14,615 nucleotides of DNA from Bacteroidales bacterium (GTDB lineage: Bacteria; Bacteroidota; Bacteroidia; Bacteroidales; VadinHA17). This document shows, piece by piece, positions 6,841-13,281 of this stretch; the first letter of the stretch is position 1, and each line of letters starts with the position of its first letter. The translations under genes and the position numbers were made by a program. The notes under the pieces are model-generated. The model saw nothing but the letters and a program-made list of their open reading frames with translations, was not told the origin of the DNA and searched no databases. The stretch spans positions 1 to 14,615 of the forward strand of contig DNOQ01000529.1 in assembly GCA_003501665.1 (NCBI GenBank). The letters run 5' to 3'.

Positions 6841-7200
6841 TTAGAATTTTAATCCGCCTTCTCTTGCTGCGTCAGCCAGTGACTTAACCCTGCCATGATA
6901 TTTATAGCCGCTCCTGTCAAAAACAACTTTTTCGATACCTTTTTCTTTACATTTTGCTGCCAGAATTTTCCCCACAAGCTTTGCCTGTTCACTCTTTTTA
7001 ATTCCTGTAACAGCCGCAACTTCCTTTTCCCTTGAAGATGCAGAGAGAAGTGTTTCCCTCTTCTGATCATCAACCACCTGAACATATATCTGTTTATTGC
7101 TGCGATACACCGCTAATCGCGGCATATCGGCAGTACCGTTTATTTTTTTCCGGATCCTCATTTTGATCCTGGTTCTTCTTTCCAATTTAGTTAAAGCCAT
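6841..7200 (-). CDS. rplR: 50S ribosomal protein L18 (uL18)
   Basis: 5S rRNA-binding protein that, with L5, anchors 5S rRNA in the central protuberance. The length is 119 residues. It has the basic N-terminus (KLERRTRIKMRIRKKING), the RLAVYRSNKQIYVQVVDD strand pair (28-45), and the C-terminal FDRSGYKYHGRVKSLADAAREGG signature. It lies between rplF and rpsE. Upstream, a weak AGGA is 13 bases from the ATG, too far for a normal Shine-Dalgarno site; it belongs to a 12-base sequence also found before rplF. Confidence 0.97.
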   Translation of the reverse strand: MALTKLERRTRIKMRIRKKINGTADMPRLAVYRSNKQIYVQVVDDQKRETLLSASSREKEVAAVTGIKKSEQAKLVGKILAAKCKEKGIEKVVFDRSGYKYHGRVKSLADAAREGGLKF

Positions 7201-7231
7201 TTTTTAAACTATTTCCTGATTAATACAAATC

Positions 7232-7786
7232 CTAAACGTTTGCTGATTTACCGGCTTTCCTTCTCAACTGTTCACCCACAAACTTGATACCTTTACCTTT
7301 GTAGGGTTCAGGCGGGCGGAGGGATCTGATTTTTGCTGCAACATGCCCGATAAGCTGTTTGTCAACAGATGTCAGTGTAATTATCGGATTGCTTCTTCTT
7401 TCCGTTTTCGTCTCCACCCTTATCTCCCCGGGAAGTTCAAAAACTATATCATGGGAATAACCGAGGCTCATCTCCAGGTTTTGTCCCTTTGCCTCAGCGC
7501 GGTAACCCACACCAACGAGCTCAAGCTCCTTTTTAAAGCCCTGTGAAACACCGGTCACCATATTGGCAACAAGCGCCCTGTAAAGACCATGAAGCGATTT
7601 ATGAGTCTTCGATTCCGAAGGCCTTGTAATAACAATCTGGTTATTGTCAACTTCAACTTTAATGTCCTTGTTGATAGTCTGACTAAGTTCACCAAGCGGA
7701 CCTTTTACAGTGATCACATTGTCATCGCTTATATTGACAATAACACCCTTAGGCAGGTCGACAGGCATTTTTCCTATTCGTGACAT
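7232..7786 (-). CDS. rplF: 50S ribosomal protein L6 (uL6)
   Basis: Large-subunit protein at the base of the L7/L12 stalk near the sarcin-ricin loop. It has 184 residues with two repeated alpha/beta domains. The first begins MSRIGKMPVDLPKGV and has VKGPLGEL; the second has the ELVGVGYRAEAKG segment and the signature RSLRPPEPYKGKGIKF near 153-168. It sits between rpsH and rplR. A strong AGGAGG lies 7 bases before the ATG and fixes this start. This is the best Shine-Dalgarno sequence in the window and contrasts with its SD-less neighbours. Confidence 0.98.
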   Translation of the reverse strand: MSRIGKMPVDLPKGVIVNISDDNVITVKGPLGELSQTINKDIKVEVDNNQIVITRPSESKTHKSLHGLYRALVANMVTGVSQGFKKELELVGVGYRAEAKGQNLEMSLGYSHDIVFELPGEIRVETKTERRSNPIITLTSVDKQLIGHVAAKIRSLRPPEPYKGKGIKFVGEQLRRKAGKSANV

Positions 7787-7793
7787 AAGTTTT

Positions 7794-7799
7794 CCTCCT
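7794..7799 (-). promoter_or_regulatory. Shine-Dalgarno site of rplF
   Basis: AGGAGG on the minus strand with a 7-base spacer (AAAACTT) to the rplF ATG, wholly within the 15-base rpsH-rplF gap. It matches the complement of the canonical CCUCC anti-SD core over all six bases, which is exceptional in a cluster where nearly all genes have no SD. Confidence 0.85.
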
Positions 7800-7801
7800 G
7801 A

Positions 7802-8200
7802 TTAATAAACATAACATAAAACCTCACCACCAATCTTTTCCTTTTTAGCCTCCTTATCGGTCATAAGTCCTTTGGAAGTTGAAATAATTGCTATTCCCAG
7901 TCCATTAAGGACACGCGGGAGATTATCCGCTCCTGTATAATGCCGTAAACCCGGGCGGCTGACTCTCTTTAAATTCCTGATGGCAGGCTGTTTGTTCTTG
8001 GGATTATATTTAAGAGCTATTTTCAATGTTCCCTGTGTATTTTCACCTTCCACAATCTTATAACCCAGAATATATCCTTTTTCAAAAAGTATTCTGGCAA
8101 TCTCTTTCTTAAGATTGGATGCAGGTGCCTCAACTACCTTGTGACCAGCCTGGATAGCATTTCTAATTCTGGTCAGTAAATCTGCAATAGGATCAGTCAT
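7802..8200 (-). CDS. rpsH: 30S ribosomal protein S8 (uS8)
   Basis: Primary 16S rRNA-binding protein that organises the central domain of the 30S subunit. The 132 residues start MTDPIADLLTRIRNAI, and include the RVSRPGLRHYTG motif and the closing STSKGLMTDKEAKKEKIGG signature, ending LCYVY. It follows rpsN by 35 bases and precedes rplF by 15. In E. coli S8 represses the spc operon by binding mRNA near the rplE start; no clear copy of the S8-binding helix was seen here by eye. A TATATTTG motif occurs 26 bases before the start, without a partner element. Confidence 0.98.
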   Translation of the reverse strand: MTDPIADLLTRIRNAIQAGHKVVEAPASNLKKEIARILFEKGYILGYKIVEGENTQGTLKIALKYNPKNKQPAIRNLKRVSRPGLRHYTGADNLPRVLNGLGIAIISTSKGLMTDKEAKKEKIGGEVLCYVY

Positions 8201-8235
8201 CTTATATTATTTTGTAGTTTTAAATCAAATATAAA

Positions 8236-8505
8236 TTACCAGCTTGCTTTTTTCACACCCGGGATAAGTCCGGCTGATGCCATCTCCCTGAATGTGATCC
8301 TGCTGACTCCAAACTGTCTCATATAACCCCTGGTCCGGCCGGTAAGCTTACAACGGTTACGCTGCCTGTTTGGATTGGAATTCCTTGGTAAACGGCTTAG
8401 CGCCACATAATTACCTTCGGCCTTGAGTCTATTTCTCTTTTCGGCATATTTTTGAGCCATTCTTATCCGTTTTACCTCACGGGCCATCATTGATTCCTTT
8501 GCCAT
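8236..8505 (-). CDS. rpsN: 30S ribosomal protein S14 (uS14), zinc-free long form
   Basis: Binds 16S rRNA in the 30S head near the A and P sites. From the chosen ATG it has 89 residues, the length of the zinc-independent type. It begins MAKESMMAREVKRIRMAQ and ends GLIPGVKKASW, with the RCKLTGRTRGYMRQFGVSRI signature at 51-70. C52 is the only cysteine, so the CXXC pairs of the short zinc-binding type are absent. An open frame extends up to 8571 but overlaps rplE and lacks any S14 likeness, so the ATG at 8505 was taken. It follows rplE by 4 bases; no Shine-Dalgarno sequence is present. Confidence 0.98.
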   Translation of the reverse strand: MAKESMMAREVKRIRMAQKYAEKRNRLKAEGNYVALSRLPRNSNPNRQRNRCKLTGRTRGYMRQFGVSRITFREMASAGLIPGVKKASW

Positions 8506-8509
8506 ATAA

Positions 8510-9061
8510 TCAGTTTTTAAAAGTTTTAAATGGTAATCCGAAGTTTTTAAGAAGTGACAGAGCCTCTTCATCTGTATTTGCCGATGTTACAAATGTGACC
8601 TGCAGGCCCATTATCTTGTTTATTTTGTCGAGGTCTATCTCGGGAAAAATAATTTGTTCGGTAATTCCCATTGTATAGTTCCCCCTGCCGTCGAATTTAG
8701 CACTTATACCTTTAAAATCGCGGATACGGGGAAGAGCAACAGAGATAAGCCTTTCAAGGAATTCATACATTCTCTCTTTCCTCAGGGTGACCATTATACC
8801 GATAGGCATGTTTTTTCTTAACTTGAAATTGGATATATCCTTCGTAGAATAGGTCAGAACAGCTTTTTGTCCTGCGATATCTGTCAGTTCCTTCACACCC
8901 GATTCAAGCAGTTTCTTATCAGCAATAGCCTGACCAACACCCTGGTTAATTACTATCTTCGTCAGTCTGGGGACCTGCATCACTGTTTTGTAACCGAATT
9001 CCCTGACAAGAGCAGGGATTATTTCTTCGTTATATTTCTTTTTCAATGAAGGTATGTACAT
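8510..9061 (-). CDS. rplE: 50S ribosomal protein L5 (uL5)
   Basis: 5S rRNA-binding protein of the central protuberance that also touches the P-site tRNA and bridges to S13. The 183 residues include MYIPSLKKKYNEEIIPAL at the start, the TKIVINQGVGQA segment (about 34-45), RKNMPIGIMVTLRKERMYEFL and the C-terminal TSANTDEEALSLLKNFG signature. Its ATG overlaps the rplX stop by one base (TAATG), so it is probably translated by ribosomes finishing L24. An AGGAG eight bases before the ATG lies within the last codons of rplX. Confidence 0.98.
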   Translation of the reverse strand: MYIPSLKKKYNEEIIPALVREFGYKTVMQVPRLTKIVINQGVGQAIADKKLLESGVKELTDIAGQKAVLTYSTKDISNFKLRKNMPIGIMVTLRKERMYEFLERLISVALPRIRDFKGISAKFDGRGNYTMGITEQIIFPEIDLDKINKIMGLQVTFVTSANTDEEALSLLKNFGLPFKTFKN

Positions 9062-9384
9062 TACTTAATCTCCTCTCCTGATTTTTTAGAATAACGCACT
9101 AATTTATTTTTCTGATTGAGTTTTCTCCCGATACGGGTTGGTTTTCCTGAAGCAGGGTCGATAAGCATCAGGTTTGATATATGTATCGGTGCCTCCTTTT
9201 TAATAATTCCTCCCTGGGGAGCCTTTGAATGGGGTTTGGTATGTTTCGATATCAGGTTCAACCCTTCAACAATAGCTCTTTCCTTATCCCTGTCAACCCC
9301 AAGGACACGGCCTTTCTGGCCTCTTGATTCGCCGGTTATCACCATAACCGTATCACCCTTTTTTATATTTAATTTTTTTTGCAT
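9061..9384 (-). CDS. rplX: 50S ribosomal protein L24 (uL24)
   Basis: Early-assembly 23S rRNA-binding protein that starts folding of the 50S subunit. The 107 residues carry an N-terminal KOW motif: KKGDTVMVITGESRGQKGRV at about 8-27, followed by VEGLNLISKHTKPH and the SNLMLIDPASGKPTRIGRK segment. It follows rplN by 19 bases and shares the final A of its TAA with the rplE ATG. Its last codons (Gly-Glu-Glu-Ile-Lys) contain a purine-rich stretch that can also act as the rplE ribosome-binding site. Two earlier ATGs in the rplN-rplX gap are out of frame. Confidence 0.97.
   Translation of the reverse strand: MQKKLNIKKGDTVMVITGESRGQKGRVLGVDRDKERAIVEGLNLISKHTKPHSKAPQGGIIKKEAPIHISNLMLIDPASGKPTRIGRKLNQKNKLVRYSKKSGEEIK
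9070..9079 (-). promoter_or_regulatory. Possible Shine-Dalgarno site of rplE inside the end of rplX
   Basis: On the minus strand AGGAGAGGAG lies in the last codons of rplX, and the nearer AGGAG is 8 bases before the rplE ATG. Its spacing suits a working site, but the purines also encode Gly-Glu-Glu, so chance cannot be ruled out. Confidence 0.45.
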
Positions 9385-9403
9385 CGCTGTTCATTTTCAG
9401 GCA

Positions 9404-9769
9404 TTACAACACTTCTGGCGCCAGTGATACTATTTTCATGTATTTGTCACGTAGTTCACGGGCAACCGGACCGAAAATACGGGTACCCCTTACCTCGTCG
9501 AGATTTGTAAGAAGGACCACTGCATTATCGTCAAATCTTATATATGAACCATCGGGTCGGCGTATCTCTTTCTTTGTTCTTACAACCACGGCCCTGCTAA
9601 CGGTTCCTTTTTTTGCATCACCCGACGGAAGTGCAGATTTAACGCTTACTACGATCTTATCGCCGACAGTGGCATATCTTTTCCCGCTTCCGCCCAGCAC
9701 CCGGATGCATAATACTTCCTTGGCTCCCGAATTATCGGCTACTGTCAGTCTGGATTCCTGCTGTATCAT
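9404..9769 (-). CDS. rplN: 50S ribosomal protein L14 (uL14)
   Basis: Large-subunit protein on the interface side that contacts 16S rRNA helix 44 and is near the RsfS silencing site. The 121 residues start MIQQESRLTVADNSGAKEV, then CIRVLGGSGKRYATVGDKIV, and end with the GTRIFGPVARELRDKYMKIVSLAPEVL region typical of the family. It opens the spc block, two bases after the rpsQ stop, which suggests translational coupling. No Shine-Dalgarno sequence precedes its ATG. Confidence 0.98.
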   Translation of the reverse strand: MIQQESRLTVADNSGAKEVLCIRVLGGSGKRYATVGDKIVVSVKSALPSGDAKKGTVSRAVVVRTKKEIRRPDGSYIRFDDNAVVLLTNLDEVRGTRIFGPVARELRDKYMKIVSLAPEVL

Positions 9770-9771
9770 GA

Positions 9772-10026
9772 TTACTTGGCTCTTTCAATTATTTCTACTA
9801 ATCTCCATGTCTTGTTTTTACTCAGAGGCCTGGTCTCTGAAATACGGACCGTATCGCCGATTTTACATGAATTTTCCTCATCATGTGCCATCAGTTTTGT
9901 TGTTCTGTTAATGAACTTCCCATAGATGGGGTGTTTTACTTTTCTGCTTACGGCAACAACAATGGATTTTTCCATTTTATTGCTTACAACAACCCCGATA
10001 CGTTCTTTTCTAAGATTTCTTTCCAT
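9772..10026 (-). CDS. rpsQ: 30S ribosomal protein S17 (uS17)
   Basis: Primary 16S rRNA-binding protein with an OB fold, placed in the 30S body. From the chosen ATG it has 84 residues: MERNLRKERIGVVVSNKMEK at the start, VAVSRKVKHPIYGKF in the middle, and GDTVRISETRPLSKNKTWRL near the end. An open frame begins ten codons earlier (10056) and would overlap rpmC by 17 bases, but MERNLRKERIG is the normal start in this phylum. It lies 13 bases after rpmC and 2 before rplN. No Shine-Dalgarno sequence is visible. Confidence 0.97.
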   Translation of the reverse strand: MERNLRKERIGVVVSNKMEKSIVVAVSRKVKHPIYGKFINRTTKLMAHDEENSCKIGDTVRISETRPLSKNKTWRLVEIIERAK

Positions 10027-10039
10027 TGCTGTTATACGG

Positions 10040-10243
10040 CTATTTTGATTTCTCATTTAATTCCCTTACCCTTAGTTCTGTCATCAGACGAGCTATTGTA
10101 AGCCTGGTCTGTTTTATCTTCTGGGGATTATCGAGCGGTGTGATGGCATGGTTAAGCCTCATGCGGACAAGCATGGTTTTTTCCGTATCTATACGCTCAA
10201 TAAGATCCGGAGTGCTCAGTTCCCTTATTTCTGATGTTTTCAT
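10040..10243 (-). CDS. rpmC: 50S ribosomal protein L29 (uL29)
   Basis: Small helical protein near the tunnel exit that, with L23, forms part of the docking site for nascent-chain factors. It has 67 residues: the N-terminal MKTSEIRELSTPDLIERI helix, a central RMRLNHAITPLDNPQKI loop, and the KQTRLTIARLMTELRVREL helix typical of the family. It lies 15 bases after rplP and 13 before rpsQ, the invariant L16-L29-S17 order. No Shine-Dalgarno sequence is seen. Confidence 0.96.
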   Translation of the reverse strand: MKTSEIRELSTPDLIERIDTEKTMLVRMRLNHAITPLDNPQKIKQTRLTIARLMTELRVRELNEKSK

Positions 10244-10258
10244 GTGTATAATTCTTTA

Positions 10259-10678
10259 TTACTCTGCATAATCACGTCTGACAATGAATTTGGTAGGGAT
10301 AGGAAGTTTTTGTGCGCCAAGACGCAGAGCTTCCCTTGCCACTTCATAAGAGACTCCTTCAGCTTCAATAAGGATCCTGCCCGGTGTAACCGGAACAACG
10401 AATCCTTCGGGTGCACCTTTTCCTTTACCCATACGGACTTCAGCCGGTTTTTTGGTAATGGGTTTATCGGGGAATACCCTGATCCAGAGCTGTCCTTCCC
10501 GTTTCATATAACGTGTAACAGCCTGACGGGCTGCTTCCAACTGTCTTCCTGTTATCCAGGCCTGTTCCAGAGCCTTTATTCCGAATGAACCAAATGCCAG
10601 CTGATTGCCTCTTTGTGCATTCCCTTTCATCCTACCCTTCTGCGCTCTCCTGTATTTGGACCTTTTTGGTTGTAACAT
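10259..10678 (-). CDS. rplP: 50S ribosomal protein L16 (uL16)
   Basis: Late-assembly protein near the A-site tRNA elbow and the peptidyl transferase centre. The 139 residues begin MLQPKRSKYRRAQKGRMKG, then GSFGIKALEQAWITGRQLEA (30-49), the RVFPDKPITKKPAEVRMGKGKG signature (67-88) and the VTPGRILIEAEG segment. R82 matches the E. coli R81 that is hydroxylated in some bacteria. It follows rpsC by 34 bases of AT-rich spacer without other features, and precedes rpmC. No Shine-Dalgarno sequence is seen. Confidence 0.98.
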   Translation of the reverse strand: MLQPKRSKYRRAQKGRMKGNAQRGNQLAFGSFGIKALEQAWITGRQLEAARQAVTRYMKREGQLWIRVFPDKPITKKPAEVRMGKGKGAPEGFVVPVTPGRILIEAEGVSYEVAREALRLGAQKLPIPTKFIVRRDYAE

Positions 10679-10712
10679 GGATTAGATTCTTAAATTGTTC
10701 AACTGTAATACC

Positions 10713-11411
10713 CTATTTCTTCACTTTTCTTTTCAGGCTCTTGCCTTTTGTATTTCTTGCGCCGATATTCGGACTCAGATCCCTTCTGCCATAAACTTCT
10801 CCATTGCATATCCACACCTTGATACCTATAATTCCAACTTTGGTATGAGCCTCAGCCAGGGCATAATCGATATCCGCACGGAAAGTATGAAGTGGTATAC
10901 GGCCCTCCTTGTATGTTTCTGTCCTTGCCATCTCAGCACCACCAAGACGTCCGGAGATAACGACCTTTATACCCTCTGCTCCCATACGCATCGTGGATGC
11001 TATAGCCATCTTTATCGCACGTCTGTATGATATCTTACCTTCAACCTGTCTGGCTATATTGTTACTTACAATGTTTGCATCCAGTTCGGGACGTTTGACC
11101 TCAAAAATATTGATCTGTACCTCCTTCCTGGTAATCTTTTTGAGCTCCTCCTTAAGTTTATCAACTTCCTGACCGCCTTTTCCGATAATGATACCCGGTC
11201 TTGCAGTATTTACGGTAACCGTTATCAGCTTCAGAGTTCTTTCAATAACTATTTTCGAAAGACTTGCCTTTGCAAGCCTGGCATTCAGGTAATCCCTGAT
11301 TTTGGAATCTTCCACCAGCTTGCCGGAAAAATCCTTTCCGCCATACCAGTTGGAATCCCAGCCCTTGATTATGCCTAATCTGTTACCAATCGGATTTACT
11401 TTTTGTCCCAT
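10713..11411 (-). CDS. rpsC: 30S ribosomal protein S3 (uS3)
   Basis: Head protein lining the mRNA entry channel, with helicase function together with S4 and S5. The 232 residues start MGQKVNPIGNRLGIIKGW. A type II KH domain with the GKGG loop at 77-80 (RPGIIIGKGGQEV) is followed by the C-terminal domain with ISYRRAIKMAIASTMRMGAEG (127-147), SGRLGGAEMAR (153-163) and the IKVWICNGEVYG segment. A short basic tail (KGKSLKRKVKK) ends the protein. It starts 3 bases after the rplV stop, so the two are probably coupled. Confidence 0.98.
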   Translation of the reverse strand: MGQKVNPIGNRLGIIKGWDSNWYGGKDFSGKLVEDSKIRDYLNARLAKASLSKIVIERTLKLITVTVNTARPGIIIGKGGQEVDKLKEELKKITRKEVQINIFEVKRPELDANIVSNNIARQVEGKISYRRAIKMAIASTMRMGAEGIKVVISGRLGGAEMARTETYKEGRIPLHTFRADIDYALAEAHTKVGIIGIKVWICNGEVYGRRDLSPNIGARNTKGKSLKRKVKK

Positions 11412-11414
11412 ATT

Positions 11415-11834
11415 TTATTCTTCACTGTTTTCAATTTCCTTATTCATACTGTCAAGCACAAGGGTTACATGGTTCGATCTCTTTCTCAACCTGTAAGCCC
11501 TTCCCTGCGGGGCGGTCTGCAATCTTTTCATTGTACGGCCTCCGTCGACATGAACTGTTTTGATATACAGATTGCTCTCTTCAAGACGTACGCCTTCATT
11601 CTTGGCCTGCCAGTTGGCAATTGCCGATAGCAGCAGTTTTTCAAGCCTTCGCGACGCTTCCTGCGAACTGTATTTCAATATATCAAGTGCCTTATTTACC
11701 TCCTTGCCGCTGATCAGATCCGTTACGAGCCTCATTTTTCTTGGAGAGGTCGGACAGTTCCTGAGCACTGCCTGATACCTCTCGAGGGCAGCCTCTTTTT
11801 TCCTCTCAGCTGATATTCTTTTTCTCGCACCCAT
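11415..11834 (-). CDS. rplV: 50S ribosomal protein L22 (uL22)
   Basis: Tunnel-lining large-subunit protein whose beta-hairpin, with that of L4, forms the tunnel constriction. The 139 residues exceed the 110 of E. coli because of an N-terminal extension (MGARKRISAERKKEAALERY) seen in Bacteroidota and a short acidic C-terminus (MNKEIENSEE). The core has NCPTSPRKMRLVTDLISG and LLLSAIANWQAKN. The hairpin is VDGGRTMKRLQTAPQGRAYR, where macrolide-resistance changes map elsewhere; no deletion is visible. It lies 30 bases after rpsS and 3 before rpsC. Confidence 0.97.
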   Translation of the reverse strand: MGARKRISAERKKEAALERYQAVLRNCPTSPRKMRLVTDLISGKEVNKALDILKYSSQEASRRLEKLLLSAIANWQAKNEGVRLEESNLYIKTVHVDGGRTMKRLQTAPQGRAYRLRKRSNHVTLVLDSMNKEIENSEE

Positions 11835-11864
11835 TTTATGATTTTTATTATTTACAGATTCATA

Positions 11865-12128
11865 TTATTTATTCCCCGAGTGACCCCTGAAAGTACGTGT
11901 GGGAGCAAATTCTCCAAGCTTGTGGCCTACCATATTCTCAGTAATATATACAGGAATAAACTTGTTCCCGTTATGAACTGCTACAGTATGTCCGACAAAG
12001 TCAGGCGAAATTACCGATCTTCTCGACCAGGTTTTTATCACTGATTTCTTTCCGCCCTCATTCATTTCCAGAACTCTTCTCTCAAGTTTAAAATCAATAA
12101 AAGGGCCTTTTTTAATCGATCTGCTCAT
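11865..12128 (-). CDS. rpsS: 30S ribosomal protein S19 (uS19)
   Basis: Head protein that pairs with S13 and contacts the A-site region. The 87 residues begin MSRSIKKGPFIDFKLERRV and contain KTWSRRSVISPDFVGHTVAVHNG and the closing signature GHKLGEFAPTRTFRGHSG, all standard. It follows rplB by 10 bases and precedes rplV by 30. No Shine-Dalgarno sequence precedes the ATG. Confidence 0.98.
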   Translation of the reverse strand: MSRSIKKGPFIDFKLERRVLEMNEGGKKSVIKTWSRRSVISPDFVGHTVAVHNGNKFIPVYITENMVGHKLGEFAPTRTFRGHSGNK

Positions 12129-12138
12129 ATTATATCAG

Positions 12139-12963
12139 TTATTTTTTCCTTCTTTCCAAAATATGTTTTGCCGAATACTTCTTTTTATCCCGGGTTTTAT
12201 ATCCCTTTGAAGGAAGACCTTTTCGCGATCTGGGATGCCCGCCTGATGCTCTTCCTTCTCCTCCTCCCATGGGATGATCAACAGGATTCATAACAACACC
12301 CCGTGTTCTCGGACGTATTCCAAACCAGCGGGAACGGCCTGCTTTTCCCGATCTTTCAAGGTTATGGTCGGGATTTGAAACAGTTCCTATTGTGGCACGG
12401 CAGGTTGTCAGTATCATTCGCGTTTCTCCCGAAGGCAGCTTTATTGTGGCATATTTCCCATCCCTGGCAGATACCTGGGCATATGTCCCTGCACTTCTGG
12501 CAAGCGCCCCTCCTTTACCCGGTTTGAGTTCAATATTATGAACTATGGTACCGAGAGGGATATCATTAAGGAACATGGTATTGCCAATTTCGGGAGGAGC
12601 ATCTTTGCCCGATAAAATCTTATGACCAACCTGAAGCCCGGCAGGAGCAATTATATATCTTTTTTCCCCGTCTTCATAAACAATAAGGGCGATCCTGGCT
12701 GACCTGTTGGGATCATATTCGATCGACTTTACCGTTGCATGCATTCCGTCTTTATTCCTGAGGAAATCTATAATCCGGTACATCCTCTTGTGACCGCCTC
12801 CGATGTACCTCATTGTCATTTTGCCGCTGGCATTCCTTCCTCCTGATTTTTTCAGCGGACGGAGGAGGGATTTCTCCGGACTGGTGCTTGTGATGGTATC
12901 AAAAGCACTAATTATCTTGTTTCTCTGACCTGGTGTAACAGGTTTGATCTTTCTGACTGCCAT
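12139..12963 (-). CDS. rplB: 50S ribosomal protein L2 (uL2)
   Basis: One of the largest and most conserved proteins of the 50S subunit, needed for subunit joining and close to the peptidyl transferase centre. The 274 residues match family length. The N-terminal OB-like domain includes GGGHKRMYRIIDF (55-67) and the SH3-like domain covers about 130-200. The signature VVMNPVDHPMGGGEGRASGG (223-242) contains H230, the counterpart of the important E. coli H229. The basic tail includes GYKTRDKKKYS. It starts 7 bases after rplW and ends 10 before rpsS. Confidence 0.99.
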   Translation of the reverse strand: MAVRKIKPVTPGQRNKIISAFDTITSTSPEKSLLRPLKKSGGRNASGKMTMRYIGGGHKRMYRIIDFLRNKDGMHATVKSIEYDPNRSARIALIVYEDGEKRYIIAPAGLQVGHKILSGKDAPPEIGNTMFLNDIPLGTIVHNIELKPGKGGALARSAGTYAQVSARDGKYATIKLPSGETRMILTTCRATIGTVSNPDHNLERSGKAGRSRWFGIRPRTRGVVMNPVDHPMGGGEGRASGGHPRSRKGLPSKGYKTRDKKKYSAKHILERRKK

Positions 12964-12970
12964 GATATTG

Positions 12971-13261
12971 TTATATATTGCTGTAGAAATCTATTTTATT
13001 GCCTTCCGCGAGAGTGATAATCGCTTTTTTCGTAGCGGTTGTCTTACCTGTCAGAAGGCCCGATTTAGTATTTCTCGTTTTTACCTTGCCGCCATACCTC
13101 ATGGTATTTACTTCTGCAACAGTAACCCCATAAAGTTCCTCGACAGCTTTCTTTATCTGTATTTTATTTGCATTCCTCGCAACAATAAAACCGTAGCGAT
13201 TAAATTTATCACCCTGGTTTGTCATCTTTTCCGTTACTATCGGTTTCAGCAAAATATTCAT
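12971..13261 (-). CDS. rplW: 50S ribosomal protein L23 (uL23)
   Basis: Tunnel-exit protein that provides the main docking site for trigger factor and the signal recognition particle. The 96 residues begin MNILLKPIVTEKMTNQG, with the FIVARNANKIQIKKAVEELYGV helix region and the VAEVNTMRYGGKVKTRN loop. The length is typical. It lies 20 bases after rplD and 7 before rplB. No Shine-Dalgarno sequence is visible before the ATG. Confidence 0.97.
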   Translation of the reverse strand: MNILLKPIVTEKMTNQGDKFNRYGFIVARNANKIQIKKAVEELYGVTVAEVNTMRYGGKVKTRNTKSGLLTGKTTATKKAIITLAEGNKIDFYSNI

Positions 13262-13281
13262 TACTTAAAAGTTTACTGGTT

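Noticed and set aside
6446..6844. 132-residue open frame on the plus strand opposite rpsE
   Set aside because: Shadow of the S5 gene; its Ala/Pro/Thr-rich composition comes from antisense reading of S5 codons.
8506..8571. 22-residue N-terminal extension of S14
   Set aside because: It lies over the end of rplE and does not resemble S14; the ATG at 8505 gives the standard 89 residues.
9369..9404. Out-of-frame 11-codon reading frame starting at a TAATG at the rplN stop
   Set aside because: It would encode MPENEQRCKKN and end inside rplX. It is too short and has no supporting signal; it might slightly affect coupling but is most likely chance.
9438..9911. 157-residue open frame on the plus strand opposite rplN and rpsQ
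   Set aside because: It spans two well-supported genes on the other strand and resembles no known family; it is a shadow frame.
10027..10056. 10-residue N-terminal extension of S17 overlapping rpmC
   Set aside because: The family start MERNLRKERIG at 10026 is clear; the upstream ATG has no SD to favour it.
10679..10712. 34-base rpsC-rplP spacer, checked for a hidden small gene, promoter or hairpin
   Set aside because: It is AT-rich, has no start with a useful frame, no promoter-like motif and no stable hairpin.
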